64,000 nucleotides of DNA, from NCBI GenBank assembly GCA_009760855.2, contig WPIO01000038.1:3053501-3117500 (forward strand), read 5' to 3'. Source of the DNA: Cristatella mucedo. Its lineage: Eukaryota; Bryozoa; Phylactolaemata; Cristatellidae. A model generated the notes under the pieces. The model worked only from the letters and a program-made list of their open reading frames with translations. It did no database searches and was not told the DNA's origin. This document shows positions 35,575 through 48,104 of the stretch, piece after piece. How positions within the stretch are numbered: position 1 is the stretch's first letter; every line of letters starts with the position of its first letter. Made by a program: the position numbers and the translations under genes.

Positions 35575-36965
35575 ATGAGATTATAAATAGAAGGCAGTAT
35601 GAGGCTTGGCGTGGTGGGGGAAGTAGATCTAATAGGTACGCTGGAGCCAAAGTAAGAGATCGAATCTCGAAGTTTATGCGTTGCTTGACTGGTAACCAGT
35701 GCAGGTCGGAAAGAAGTGATTCAATGTGGCAACTGCGACGCTCACGACAGATACACCTAGCTGCAGAGTTTTGCCTTAACCTGGAGCTCCTGATTTCACA
35801 GTCCGGTAGCAATCAACGAGTTACAGGAGCCGAGAGAGGATTTCACAAATGCATGGACCAATTAGGTGCAATATCCCTGTCTAGGTACGCCTGAATCTTA
35901 GAATTAGTAGGAAGCTGTGAATAATTGAATAAATATAAAGAATGAATGAAAAAATAAAGAAATACAGATTTGGCTGTGGAGCTGATGAGGTCCTCTAATG
36001 AAAGGTCGCTTTGAAATAGGTCACCTAGATTTTGGGCACACTTAAAAGGAGATATGAATGCAAAGCCAATTTTGAGTGTTAACTTTTCTAACTTCTGAAT
36101 CACTCTTATGTTGTCCTTAATTAAAAAGTTGGTTGGACCATCATTAAGTTTTGGAAAGATTGCTGCCATCTATTTGTGGATGTCATCAGTACATGCAGCA
36201 AGGGCGTTAAGAGACTTTTCTATGCTGGAGGGTTGGGCGAGATCAAAGCAAAGGTGCAACTGAATGTCATCAGCATAGAAATGAAAGCCTAGAGTGTGCC
36301 TAGCACTCATATGGGCAAGAGGAAATCATAAATTGTGAAAAAGATCACAGCTCAGAGACTATAGCACTCCATAGTTCACTGGTTCGTGGGGTGATCTTTG
36401 TCTGTTCCCATCAATACTCTGGACACGTTCTCTGAGATAGGACCTTAACCATTGCATGCTGGGCCAATGATGCCCAGGCAAAATGAGAGACGTTCAAGAA
36501 GAACCTTGTGATCGATAGTATCAAAAGCTGCTGAAGGATCAAGAAAAACAAGCAGAGATACTTTACCTAAGTCTGCATTACTAGGAAGGTCGTTAGACAC
36601 CTGAAACAAAGCTGACTCTGTGGATTGATTACCACTAAAACCTTACTGGAGCTTACTGGCTGGGTGTGACTTGTCAATATATGAGAGCAGATGGTCTGCT
36701 ACGACTCGATCCAGTGTCTTTGATTGGAACGGCAGATAGGAGACTGGGCGGAATTTGATTACGTTCTCTAGGTTAAGTATTTCTTTCTGGAGTAGTGGCA
36801 CGAGTACAGCCCTTTTGGAAGGTGCTGGGGCATGACCTGAGCCTAATGGCGCATCTATGATGTTAGTTATGCATAGCTGCAGCAGATATTTGAATCGTAC
36901 AAGCAGGACAGTAGGCATAAAGTCTAGATGACCAGTTGTATTCTTGACTGGGATATGAACTTTAT
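35575..36965 (-). mobile_element. LINE family A copy, RT N-terminus to C-terminus
   Basis: 36918-36643 codes the RT N-terminus (APAPSKRAVLVPLLQKE, RPVSYLPFQSKTLDRVVADH). 36620-36200 holds a mutated palm region, and 36169-35575 a degenerate thumb and C-terminus. Many stops. Confidence 0.8.
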
Positions 36966-37024
36966 AATGAGATCTTACGTGGCCGCCTTAAATGTAGAAA
37001 TCAATGCACTGCACGGAACTATGG

Positions 37025-37160
37025 ACATAATAGCTGGTTCAGCTCAATGGTTAAGGTGCTAGCGCTGAAATGGGCTGAGGTCATTGTCTCGAGCCCCGCG
37101 GCATATGGGAAGTGCCTGAATATATATTAAATTTTCTTAGCCCTTTATACTAGTGAATTA
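37025..37160 (+). mobile_element. SINE type 2
   Basis: GGTTCAGCTCAATGGTTAAGG (A-box region), TGTCTCGAGCCCCGCGGCA (B-box region), then a mutated LINE A-like tail (GGGAAGTGCCTGAATATA...TAGCCCTTTATA). Confidence 0.65.
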
Positions 37161-37529
37161 TGTTTATATTTATCTTTTAAAAGGGTTGGTGCCACACTAG
37201 GCATGGATGATCTAATCTTGTCTATCTTGTTGACAAAACTAGAGAAGCAGTAAGCTAGATAATAACAAGGATTGATAGGGGAGGAGCTATCTCAAATCCG
37301 ATGGATACGTACGTTCGGTTCATACGTTCCCAAGTAACTAGAGGCTCTCTTCCAAATGGCATAGTTATATACCCCTGAAAGGAATACTTTTAAAATGAAG
37401 CTAAACTCTTACACTTCCTGACAAACTTTCGTTATTCCTTAGTGAATCATTCACCCTGAGTAAGCTCATAAGCGTTGACAAACAACTGTTTGCAGTGCAG
37501 ACTGTATGAATAACAATAATAATGATAAT

Positions 37530-38075
37530 TATAATAAATCTATACAGCTCGCTGAGAGAACATCTCTTTTTTCGTGGCACTTTATATAAGCAGTAATTGA
37601 AACACGATCAAACGGTTGGTAGTAACAACTACATTTAAATAAGCCTATAACGTTTAGAGGTAACAAACACAGCATGAACACGCAAATCTGCATGTCAACA
37701 AGCCTTAACACGGCTAGAGATAAAGAGACCCCAGTGTCAACATGCAAATGTGGTTCGTGGTAGAATGCTAAACTTAGTGTCAGCACGCAGCAGTACACAA
37801 AAAACAATTCACAGAGACCCTCTAAATGCTGTCATAAATTGGTGTGTTTTAGCTTATTTTATAATGCCGTCAAGTCACGAAATATTGTAAAGTCGGTTGG
37901 AAGTGAGTTTCAGACTTTTGAAGCACAAGAACTATAAATAGGGTCTCCCAAGGATTTGAGTTCAGTACGAGGTATTGGTAAACGACTTGAGTCGGAAAAG
38001 CAGGTGGTAAGATGCTTAGGACGGTGCGAATTGGTTCTGATAACTGAGCTGGAGCCAAGGAAAGACCAGGAATTA
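37530..38075 (-). mobile_element. LINE family A 3' part
   Basis: Minus sense: mutated tail hairpin (37545-37590), 3' UTR and C-terminal ORF remnant to about 38070. Confidence 0.7.
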
Positions 38076-38084
38076 AAGTTGCCA

Positions 38085-39495
38085 TTATTTTCCGCCCATC
38101 CTTCAATTGCGAGCTGTTGGCAGTCCCCTTACAGCAGTCTTCCGAATCTATGGTTTCGCGTTCACCCGACAACCAGCTACCAATGGCGGCAGTAGTCTAT
38201 TGCCCTCCCAAAGTTTCAAGTTCTGATTTATCTCAGATTTCCCTGATCTCATTTCTATTCTGTGTACATAAAGTACATCTTTCCTCGTTATGGGTGATTA
38301 CATCGTTCATTTTGAAAACTTATCTGACTTTGATAACTTACCTGATGCCTTCAACACTGAATTTCATGCATTGACTGACTCATCGTCTCTCGTGGCTCAC
38401 GAGCATGGTCTTATTGACATAAAGGGTCACATGATCGACAGAAGTATCTCATAAAACTGCATGTTCTCATTACCAATTACTACCAAATTCGGCTTATCCT
38501 ACCACATGCAGATCTTATCCAGTCTACAATGTGTGGCCTCCTCTTCCTCATCTAAAATCATATGGGAATCGCGAAACCTTAAGACCCTTGACATCAATGC
38601 TGTCCGTGCAAGAATATATGCCTCGCCTCTGCTACTTGATCCCCGTTTCAACCTGCCATCTTTGGTAGGTTGCTACAACACGAAAGAAGCTGACATTGTC
38701 AATGAGTTTGCACTGCTGACTAATGGCACTGTGCGGCTTCGCCTAGGCGGTATATGGTATACCTCAGACATTAAACTATGTAGACCTACTAAGCTCTAGC
38801 TTGAAAAAACATGCACAAGATCAGGACTGACTGTCCACCGACTGGAATACGAGGACTATTGCAGATTGTTCAATCTAACCTAGCAAAATTCAATTCTAGC
38901 ATATAAAAACATTGTTGATGCACAGATTCCCAATAAAAAATACTCGTGTCTACGGTACACTATCTCCTTAACCGCACACACGTTAGCTTCTCACCAAGTG
39001 ATCCATGTAATGGTCTAGCTAATCACTTCTCTAGCCTTTTTGTCAAGAAGATTAACAAGATCCGTGAGTCCATACCCAGAGTAGTAGCATCCCCCTAGAA
39101 TCATATAAATTTATTCCATGCAGCACCTCAATGTCTACATTCAAGGAGGACGCTAGTAACCTCGTCCTGAAATTCGTATCTCGATCAAAGAAGGCAACTC
39201 GTCCTCAGGTCCCTAGTCCCTCTCTACTGTTCCACACTGCATAGATCAGCTACTGCCATGCATAACTAACATCATAAATATGAAATTAAACTCATGTCGC
39301 ATGCGAGGTCCTTTCAAATAAGGTGTACTCAGGTCACTACTAAAAAAAGCATCACCAGACCAAGCGAACTTGAGCGACTTTTACCCCAGTCTACCTTCTA
39401 CTGTTCCTAGCAACGACTTTATAACTAGTTGTGGCCGACCAGATTAATTCATATATTGAACCTTTAAACCTCCAAGGTAAATTCCAGTCTGGTTG
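38085..39495 (+). mobile_element. LINE endonuclease end to RT start (5' half), decayed
   Basis: Plus strand: VVYCPPKVSSSDLSQIS is the middle of an apurinic-type endonuclease domain, followed by HFENLSDFDNLP. Next come RNLKTLDINAVRARIYASPL and GGIWYTSDIKL (linker region), EDYCRLFNL, and the RT start ADQINSYIE...KFQSG near 39435-39490. Stops throughout. This is the only copy showing the 5' half of the family A type. Confidence 0.75.
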
Positions 39496-40430
39496 CAGAG
39501 ACTTTGGGCTTAGGGTTTGATATCTAAAAGGAAGCTAAAAAGGTATTCTCTCATCACAGTATTCATTTAGTCCTTACTTTGGCTTGGTTAGAAAAATTAG
39601 ATTCGCATGATCTTTAGTATTCATCGTATGCCTATTGACGGACATGCAGTGCTGATCTTTTGTACGCTTTCTCAAACTTGCACTTAGTAGGCCTAACTAG
39701 TTCAGTGTCTCTGGTAAACCACAAGCTACCCGGGTTGGGGTAACCGGAGTGCTTAGTCAGAGGTGTCAACTAGTCAAGCGTGTCGGCTAGTGTGGTGAAG
39801 TAGCTTGCTACTAACGATGGGGAGGGGAATGGAGAAGCAAGGGTGAAGCACTTATTTTCGCACGTGCAGAAAAACTTCAAAGCCATTAAGGTTTCGAATC
39901 AGCAGATTATTCTGGATGCCAAGGTTAACACATACTAGAGACTGAATGAGATTCGAACTTTGTCAGATGTGTAGATTTGGTAATACCAGGGGCCGATAGC
40001 ATACCCTTTCGGGAGAATATTTGATCGAATTCGGTACTCTTGCTGTGAGTGAGGTCGTCTGCATAAGCCACAAGAAAAAATTACTCACTAACTGCACGAA
40101 ATTTGGCGCATAAGGTGTCCGGTAAGTAGTCTTTTCAAAATAAATGTTGAAAAATAATCCATAATTAGGAAAGATCAATTTCTTGCACACATAATTACAA
40201 TGAGCTCACAATTAAGGATTTATGGGGTGACAGATCACCTTTCGCTACGGCGATAGATTACTGCTACATTGGCAATGTTTTGTAGGAGGGATTCAAAACA
40301 ATAGATTACAAAAATTGGTTTGAGGGCACTGGGTAGTCTCAATTGTCACACATTCCTTACTTAATGTCCTACCATTCACAGTCCCCTTAAACCAGTCTTT
40401 TTAAGCTATTTTTTTAATCTATCCTATGTA
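39496..40430. other. No recognisable gene
   Basis: AT-rich, stop-rich sequence without a matched repeat. Confidence 0.45.
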
Positions 40431-40431
40431 A

Positions 40432-40945
40432 TGTAATGTATCTCCGTCTGTAACTCCACAAAGTCATAAAGACCATGTGGGTGTTACGCAGGAGAGTTTT
40501 GCATAGTGCACTTACAGCTTAAGCGGCTTTTGATACGCATTCGGTAGCCAACAGACTTAGTCTCACGGAACAAAGAGAAAGTGGAAAGTATAGCAGAGTC
40601 AGGATAGCAGTTGAGGTAGTGAGTAGCATAGAAGTAGCAGCTCAGGACCGCTGAAAAGGATGAGCCATAGTCGGCAGTAGGAGAGTAATTGTCGTTGCGT
40701 AAGAATTGTGGAAGCGAGTTCCACAGTCTAGGACCTGCAGAGCAAAAGCTTCTGTCGCCAACTGTCTTTAAGTGGAGGAATGGGACAGCTAATTTATTGT
40801 CCACACGGGACCTGAGGGCGTGAACAGGCTGAAACTGATGCAGCTCTACAGCTAGGTACGAAGGAGCCAAGCCGTGGTGGGCCTTGTGGGTCAGCGTAAG
40901 AACTTTGTACTGTATCCTTTGCTCAACCGGCAACCATGGCCTGTC
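40432..40945 (-). mobile_element. LINE family B C-terminal copy
   Basis: Minus-strand frame 40948-40484: LPVEQRIQYKVLTLTHKAHH, LAPSYLAVELHQFQPV, VGDRSFCSAGPRLWNSLPQF, with 3' end matching other family B copies. The frame is open for 154 codons, so the copy is rather young. Confidence 0.85.
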
Positions 40946-40999
40946 CATACAAAATAGATACTAATATAATTTATCTTAATAGCATCCTTAGATAACATA

Positions 41000-41080
41000 A
41001 TCTGTACTCGGGTGGTTCGTATATGCCACGATACTCGAGCCCACGACCTCGGCCATCAAATATATTCACATTCTGATGAA
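41000..41080 (-). mobile_element. SINE type 2 head fragment
   Basis: GATACTCGAGCCCACGACCTCGGCC is the complement of the B-box region. The LINE-like tail is not evident. Confidence 0.5.
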
Positions 41081-41194
41081 GGTATGCTTTTGTCATTGGT
41101 TGGCTTGTAGAATATAGCGGTGAAATAATTTCATCTTACGAACGGAAGAACGGGCTAATTAGCTTTACAAGTGTTCTACAGGCATCCTAAAAAT

Positions 41195-41290
41195 ATTAAA
41201 AATAACGGCATCTGTAAGGCGCATTCTTAAAACTTAGTTTCTCTTTTGGCACCTTACATTTGCTGTGAGGGAAGAATGTCAATATGTTAG
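41195..41290 (-). mobile_element. LINE family A 3' tail fragment
   Basis: TCTCTTTTGGCACCTTACATTTGCTG matches the complement of the conserved hairpin and preceding 3' UTR. Confidence 0.6.
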
Positions 41291-41789
41291 AGGCACAGTG
41301 CAGGGCTTCAGCTAAGGTAAAAGTAAGTTAATTTTACAGCCTCGGTTGTCAAAGACGAGTATCATACCCGTCAAAACCATATCAGGGAACCTAAAACTTT
41401 GGGAAGCATTTTTGCTTTAGTAAAGCTGTTTGATTGTTTGATTTTTTTTAACGCCACAGTCACTTCTGTCTCACCTGGAATCTGGGGTGCTACGGCAATC
41501 GCACATTTTTTAATTGTTGGTGAATTGATGGCTTAGCAAGACATTGCGAAGCAAAGCCCCACCACTGCCATGCTCAAGCTCAAATCCATGTGCCGCTTAT
41601 GGTGTAGGAATCCAGATGGCGATGCGATCTTTTGGACTCTTCTGTTAGTACTTAAAAATAGTACATATTTATTTGCCCTATGGGGATTCTCAGATTTCAG
41701 ATACGCTCTCTTCAAAATTTGAATGGCTGAAATTCTCTTATGGCCGACAATAATAAGTTGCAAACTGATTTAACTGTCTCATTTTTGTA

Positions 41790-41905
41790 GCTCACTGAAG
41801 ATCTTTACTGGCAATCGCCACCCTTTGCAATGCAGAATCGCCCACTGCAGGACTCGAACAAACGACCTGGGCCATGAAGAACGTGCACCTTACTTGCAGG
41901 GCTAA
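41790..41905 (-). mobile_element. tRNA-like SINE head
   Basis: CTGCAGGACTCGAACAAACGACC is a complement of a B-box region. The shared body (CAATCGCCACCCTTTGCAATG) precedes it, as in SINE type 1. Diverged. Confidence 0.5.
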
Positions 41906-42755
41906 GACCCAGCAGCGTCGTCGTCGCTCAAGAGACTCTTCTTCGGGACAAATGGTCCAATACAGCCTAACTAGTGCGGCGAGCAGCCAACGGGAGCTGA
42001 CCAACATCTCGTAGGCATTTTCTCAGATGAAACGCTTGCCGATAAGGAGCGCTGCAACGTCACTCAAATAATCCGATCGCAAAGTGTTAAACGAAGCACA
42101 CTCGGTATTTTACTGCTGGTTCTAAATAAATGCGTAAGCTTAACAACGACTGGTGCTGGATGCCTCGATATCTTTCCATTCAGGCTCCTGGAGTGAAATA
42201 GATCAAGATTGTTCGATCTTATAGCAGCCAGCTCTCCTCTGCCAAGCCTACAGGCCATATGCCGTGCTATGACATTAAACACTCGGAGCTGTCGTCGCCC
42301 TCTTGCTTTCGCTTTGCTTTGACCGGCAGAGTTTGCATTCGCGACAATCACGAGAATAAGAAGCAGCGAACGTTGTACGATCTTCGGAGCCTGCGGTCAG
42401 AAGGGCCCGAAGTCATAGCCAGGGTCGTGGTCAGCGCCAGTCACCATCTAAAATTGTTAATGCCTGCTTCTCTGCTCTTAGCCTTTCGCTTAGTAGCTGC
42501 CACTGCTGGTCCTTGGCCGCAAGCGGGCCAACTATTTTTTGCCTGCTACAGACGACAGCAACGAGCCTTCACCAAGGCTTCACTGTGGCTACTCAGTCTA
42601 GGCTTGAAAGGCTTCTCCATGTGCATCGGGGATGTAGGTGAGTTCCAGATTTGAGGCTCACTCACATGGTCGGGGAGATTGGCACCCAAGTGGAAAGATG
42701 CAGTGACGTCTATTCACACCCTTAGAGCTAATGTATAAGGGTCTGCACAAGGCCG
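41906..42755. other. No recognisable gene; downstream of the SLC13-like stop codon
   Basis: On the minus strand this follows the SLC13-like stop codon, so part is probably its 3' UTR. No clear polyadenylation signal close to the stop. Confidence 0.4.
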
Positions 42756-42914
42756 CTAAGGCTGTGAAGCTGTGAAGTTTGATACAGCGACGCTGCCGTT
42801 CGTGACTACTCCGGAGTTCCACTCGTCAAGACGGAAGTATACTGATCCCCAAGTCATCATGGCAAACGTGACGGCACCGATTCCAATAATGTTCATGACC
42901 AGTCCAGCTTTTAC
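42756..42914 (-). CDS. SLC13-like: SLC13-like gene, terminal exon
   Basis: Begins after ATATTTCAG with VKAGLVMNIIGIGAVTFAMM, then TWGSVYF, and ends with a TAG stop (52 codons plus stop). The KAGL-MNIIG start and TWG are typical of the last membrane helix of SLC13 proteins. The short tail has two N-glycosylation-like sites (NGS, NFT), as expected for an outside C-terminus. Phase 0 with the exon before. Confidence 0.93.
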   Translation of the reverse strand, partial: VKAGLVMNIIGIGAVTFAMMTWGSVYFRLDEWNSGVVTNGSVAVSNFTASQP

Positions 42915-43052
42915 CTGAAATATGATTGGTAGTGCATGCAGCTTGCAGCTGGCAATGTATGCATGCATCCCAATGCCGCTCAGTCTAGACAACCATGCAG
43001 ACACGTCGAGACTCGGAAGCCGCAGCATTGCAAACTTTCTTTACAAGCTTAC

Positions 43053-43190
43053 CATATCGATGACCTTAAGGACGCCCGTGGAAAATACTATGGCGTTTGG
43101 TGGCGTAGCGACGGGCAGCATGAAGGCAAATGATGCCGCCAGAGTCGTTGGAAACATGAAGTAGAGCGGGTGCTTGCCCACACCTACAGC
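43053..43190 (-). CDS. SLC13-like: SLC13-like gene, exon with family signature
   Basis: 46 codons between a CTCTGCAG acceptor and a GTAAGC donor. It contains [18 protein letters not shown], the SLC13/Na-sulfate symporter signature that lines the second ion/substrate half-site. The surrounding [15 protein letters not shown] is also typical. Confidence 0.97.
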
Positions 43191-43851
43191 CTGCAGAGGA
43201 AAGGGCGGCCATAGATTGAAGTGAGCGCCGAAGCTTCAGTGGCCGACGGACGAGCCACCGGTCGTTGAGGAGAAGAACGAAGAACGAGGTAGAGCCCTGG
43301 AGGCGGGGAGCTGAACCCTGACGACGAATATGGTGATGAAAGAGAAGCACGGATGAGGCGTAGCCATGGCGACAACAAGATGGATGTCGACTAAACAGAT
43401 TCCCTGGATCGAGAGGATGGCTAAGACGAGAAAATGCTTCAACGAGTGGGACGCAGAGGTGGATGAGGAGACTGAAATGTGGAGAATGAAAAGGACCAGT
43501 ACACGAAAAATATCGACGGGGTTGAGGACTCGGAAGATGAGGAGACGGAAGAGGAGAACAACAATAGTATGAGGACGAAGGCAAGCGGGAGGAGAGTGAT
43601 GAGAAAGACGGATAAGGTAAGGGTAAAGGAAGAGGAGAAACAGGACGATTAAGACGAGCAGGACGAAGAAGTGAACAACAATTTCCAGTGATATATGAAG
43701 AAAGAGTACGAAACAAGGACGGAAATAGGGAGGACAGATGAAGGGGGTAGACGATGAATACAGAAAAGAGGTGTACGAAGACGAGGAGGGCATCATACGG
43801 GCAAGATTAAGCAGCTTCAATAAGCGAGCAAGAAATAATTGATTGGCTTAC

Positions 43852-44016
43852 TGTTTTGGCGACAATTGGCAAGAATAACGTGAGCAGGGCGATGTTGCTC
43901 GTCACTTCTGTCAGAACCGCCGTCACAGTTGCAATTGCCATCATCATTGCCCAATCAGGAAGTTCGTTAAGAGTCGAAGCTAAAAACCGGCCGATGACGT
44001 CCGCCAGGCCAGAGCC
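43852..44016 (-). CDS. SLC13-like: SLC13-like gene, exon with second SN motif
   Basis: 55 codons, TTTCCTAG acceptor and GTAAGC donor, phase 0 on both sides. It contains GSGLADVIGRFLASTLNELP and TEVTSNIALLTLFLPI. The SN in TSNI is where the family has SNT or SNV, part of the sodium-binding site. Confidence 0.95.
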
Positions 44017-44129
44017 CTAGGAAAGTGATTCGCCGTAGCAATGTCCAAAGATAATTTTATTCAATGGGTACGAGCGCCAAAACACGGACCCGGTATCTAC
44101 CAAGCAAGAAAGTGCTGCAAGAGCATGAG

Positions 44130-44535
<406 letters not shown>

Positions 44536-44589
44536 GAAGCCTCGGGAGTAGAGGGCGACCTGCTAGAGCCAAGGCTGCCGCTTACTACA

Positions 44590-45115
44590 TAACAATAAAA
44601 ATAATAATAGTTATTACACTGGATTAAGCAACCTCAGAGAACCCAATCTCTTTCTAGGTGCTTTACATCTGTTGCAAAGGAAATACGATTGAATGGTGAG
44701 TGGTATCATACTTGATAAACAACATGAATAACATGGTTAGGGGTGACATGCTCAGAGTCAGCATGCAAGTGTGGTTAGTAGCAGCATGCAACAGTGTCAG
44801 CACACAAAAGCATATAAAAGAAGAATCACGAGGATCCACTAAATGCTGTCATAAATAGACGCTTTTTTATGTTCTTGTCAAATATGGTCAAGTCGGGGGA
44901 TGTCGCGACATCAGTTGAGAGTGAGTTCCTGGCTTCGGGAGCGTACGAACTAAATGCACGGTCTCCAAAGGATTTGAGGTTTGTACGAGGTATAGGTAAA
45001 CAGTTCGATTCCAAAAAGCAGGTAGTACGATGCTTGGCCTGGTGGGGGGAGTAGATTTGATAGGTAGGCTGAAGCAAAAGAATCAAGGGACCTAAAAGTG
45101 AGATACAAAACCTGG
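44590..45115 (-). mobile_element. LINE family A 3' part in SLC13-like intron
   Basis: Minus sense: ATT/ATA-rich tail, hairpin at 44620-44670, 3' UTR, and C-terminal ORF (IPRTNLKSFGDRAFSSYAPE). Same strand as the host gene. Confidence 0.8.
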
Positions 45116-45169
45116 AAGTAAAAAGTAGAGCACCTATAAGTAAAAATAGCTCTTTTTACCTCTCCTTAC

Positions 45170-45310
45170 CCGCAGCTAGGCATGTCTGTCGTGAGCGTCG
45201 CAGTTGCCACATCACACTACTTCTCGCCGACCTGCACTCGCTGCCAGTCAAGCAACGGATCGACTTCGAGGTTTTTTCGCTCGCTTTTAGGTTACTTCAT
45301 TGTTTGGTTC
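45170..45310 (+). mobile_element. LINE family A fragment, inverted to its neighbour
   Basis: About 140 bases of the C-terminal coding region in plus sense (RERRSCHITLLLADLHSLPV-like), running into a CT microsatellite. Probably separated from the minus-sense piece by rearrangement. Confidence 0.75.
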
Positions 45311-45432
<122 letters not shown>

Positions 45433-45454
45433 TTCTCCTTCGTACTGTACTGAC

Positions 45455-45570
45455 CGTCACTCCTTCGGCTAATGCAAAGCCGCCCCCAATGAGCATGACG
45501 ACTCCCCAAGGAATCTTCTGCTGAGCTTCCTTCCACGTTAAGATGGCTCTACTCTGCCGCCTCGCTGGTT
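45455..45570 (-). CDS. SLC13-like: SLC13-like gene, exon with GGGFALA motif
   Basis: 116 bases, TCTATTTCCAG acceptor and GTCAGT donor. Reads PARRQSRAILTWKEAQQKIP, then WGVVMLIGGGFALAEGVT. WKEAQxKIPW followed by GGGFALA is characteristic of SLC13. It starts with two bases of a split codon, so the preceding exon must end with one base; the upstream known exon ends with two. The frame is also open further upstream (to about 45660), so the acceptor choice is not fully certain. Confidence 0.9.
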
Positions 45571-45879
45571 CTGGAAATAGAGACAATAAACGCTTTGCAA
45601 TCGGTAGAAGCAACCATGCTCTAAGGCCGGACGCAATCCTGATAACGTCTTTACCCACTAATGACACTACTCAAAGCATTCACAGTGGATACTGGGAACC
45701 TGATTGCTTGACTTTAATGATACAAATTTGCAGAGTAGGTTGATTAGAAAATCACTCAGCAACGTTGCATCCCTAATGGACTCCTTATCCTCCGTTTTCC
45801 GCTTTTTCTCAACGTTCAAATTCAAGTCTGCATCCTGCATCAAAGTGAATGCCCCAGTCTGGAAAGACTAATATCATTT

Positions 45880-46765
45880 TAGGCTTTATCTCTATGGATC
45901 TTCTTCTTAGATGTTTAGATTTATTGAAGCAAAAGTTCGACTGCGATCATGTGTCCGCTATTTAGGTGCCATATTTGATAACCAAATAAAATTTGAAAGC
46001 CTAATTAAGAAGACCTCTTTCGTGGTTAGTAGTAAGGTTTTATTCCGGTCTAAGAAGAAGGGCTTTCTTCCAAGGTGGCATTCTAAAAATATAGGAAACT
46101 TTCTGGCTCTGTCTATGCTGGACTACTGCAATTCCTATTTGGTTGGGCTACCGATAAAAGTCATCAGGCCTCCGAAGCTGACGATCAATATGGCTGCAAG
46201 GTCAGTCAATTAATGCCATCGGTTTAGCCACGTGTCTCCTCTGCTGAATTAGCTGCTATGGCTTCCTGTTTATCAAAGGATACTGTGCAAAACTCTTATC
46301 TTTCCCCGCCACAAGGCCCACTCGGTTTGGCTCATTCATACCTAACTGAACTGCAGCACCCGTTTCAGCCTCCTCGTGCTCACAGATCCGCTATCACAGT
46401 TTAGCTGTTCCATGATAGCTGCCACATCGCAAAATTTACGCTTGAGTTTCACTGGCTCCTTATCAAGCATTAAATCGCCTTTAAGAATCTCTCCATACAA
46501 TCCAGGTAGCTTAACTCGTTTGTGCCAGCCTACCAATTTTTCCTAAGTGTTCCTCTAGTTTGCACTCGCTGCAGATAATCATTGGCTTCCGCGTTGGCTT
46601 TTTAGCACTTACTTATCTATGTTGATGATCGAGTTTTCCAAGATGCCTTCACCTAAAGTTTGGAGCTCACTCCTGGTTCCGAAAACACTTGCAACGACTC
46701 GAAATCATGTCCTAAGGCGCATCTGCTTCGCAAAGCTTTCCAAGTTCTAGGCACTCACACTTAGT
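45880..46765 (+). mobile_element. LINE family B-like copy, decayed
   Basis: 45911-46213 reads KVRLRSCVRYLGAIFDNQIK, SMLDYCNSYLVGLP and KLTINMAARSVN (thumb region). 46300-46380 matches the family B HKAH/LAPSYL region, and 46430-46740 is a mutated C-terminus. Confidence 0.7.
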
Positions 46766-47850
46766 TTGCAATGATTAGATTCTAATGAGACGCTTGCTGT
46801 ATGCTTGCCCACTCTTGCCCACTTCGCGTGTGATTGCACATGCTTGTCCAAGTATCCCGCCATATGTCGTTGAACCTGTTGAATGCTGGCCGCGAGATTC
46901 ACGCCGGAGTGTGAGCGCTATAGGGCGTAAAGTGGCTCGCTCTACAGCGCTCTCTGGTGGCAGCGACCACGAGCGACTTCCGTTGCCGGCTGCGTCTGCG
47001 TTCGCCCGCTCGTCCATCGAGGCGTCGCTGCATTCGGCATCGCTCGCCCCAGTGAACTCGCTTTTTTTGTTTCGGTACGATTCGGGTGAGGACCCTTTCA
47101 TGATGTTTACCGTGATATCCACAAGTCTTACCTACAAGTTGCACCGAGTCTCAAGATGTTGTAATCCGCATGCAAGCCTGCGCCTTAAACTTTTTTCTTT
47201 TGAATTACTGATATGGTACATATCATTGAAGCTTGGGCATTTATTCTCTTGAAGATTGTCATAAAGCCACTAAGCCGAGGTTTTCTAAGGGCGATTTACA
47301 AACTATTTAGTATTCGGCATAAACCGTTGGTCGTCTGAGGGAGCATGTGAATTAAGCGAGTCGGATAAGAAGCAAGGCTTCGAGGGGTGCAATAATTGAT
47401 AGAGCTGGGTTGGTCGTTATTCGATCATAAAAAAAGTCAAGTTGGGAGACTAGATGCGTTCGTAACGGTGCACTTGGCAACAGCACTATTATCCGTCGTT
47501 GACAGTGTGCGATTGCTTGCATTTGAGGGAGTGGTAAAGGATAGGTAGAAACTTGTTTCTCGTAGTATCTGACACACAAGACTGATTATTATTATTACTA
47601 TAACTGTATTCAGCAGTTTTTCTGATTGATCAGGTGGTCTTGTCCGAAAGTGATATGTCACAATATGAATAATCAGCCAAACGTGTAAGACTGCTTATTT
47701 TAGAGTACGTACAATTAAAAAAATTGCGGCTTGTTTAGGTAAAGCTACCGAAGCTCAGCTCAGCTGTCTCAATGCATTCTACACATACTGTCAAAACGTG
47801 CGGACATAATGATGTGCACCTTTCGTGGCTTTGCAAACGGAAGGTTAGAG
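46766..47850. other. No recognisable gene
   Basis: A 155-codon plus ORF (46785-47252) and overlapping minus ORFs lack motifs. GC-rich part at 46,870-47,060. Confidence 0.35.
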
Positions 47851-47965
47851 TGCATGCAAAACTCTGCGGCGGCGTGTTTTCTCAGTCACCCCCACTGGTT
47901 CTAATCAAGCGGCTTATCGCCTGTCGCTTTCTAATTTAGTCACTCTTCTAGCTCCGGAAACCTGA
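47850..47965 (+). mobile_element. LINE C-terminal scrap
   Basis: MQNSAAA-like reading with HPHW and LSPVAF, equivalent to the VQNSAARLV...LHWLP region. Very short. Confidence 0.4.
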
Positions 47966-47974
47966 TGAGAAATT

Positions 47975-48095
47975 CCCCTAGCTCTTAGCCTAGGGCTAAT
48001 GTGCTCGCACCTCGCGATTTCGCTCGTATGTTAGAGTCCTGCTGAAGGAGGTCCTTATTAACCAGTGCAAGAGACGGCGGAAGCTGCCAAAGCTC
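47975..48095 (+). mobile_element. Possible SINE type 3, second copy
   Basis: CTCTTAGCCTAGGGCTAATG and CAGTGCAAGAGACGGCGGAA match the 26.35-kb element. Confidence 0.45.
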
Positions 48096-48104
48096 TTAAC
48101 AATA

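Noticed and set aside
45571-45667. Upstream extension of the SLC13-like exon (KDVIRIASGLRAWLLLPIAK)
   Set aside because: A strong acceptor splits it from the sure exon and the available upstream acceptors give the wrong phase for the 56832 donor; kept only as an alternative.
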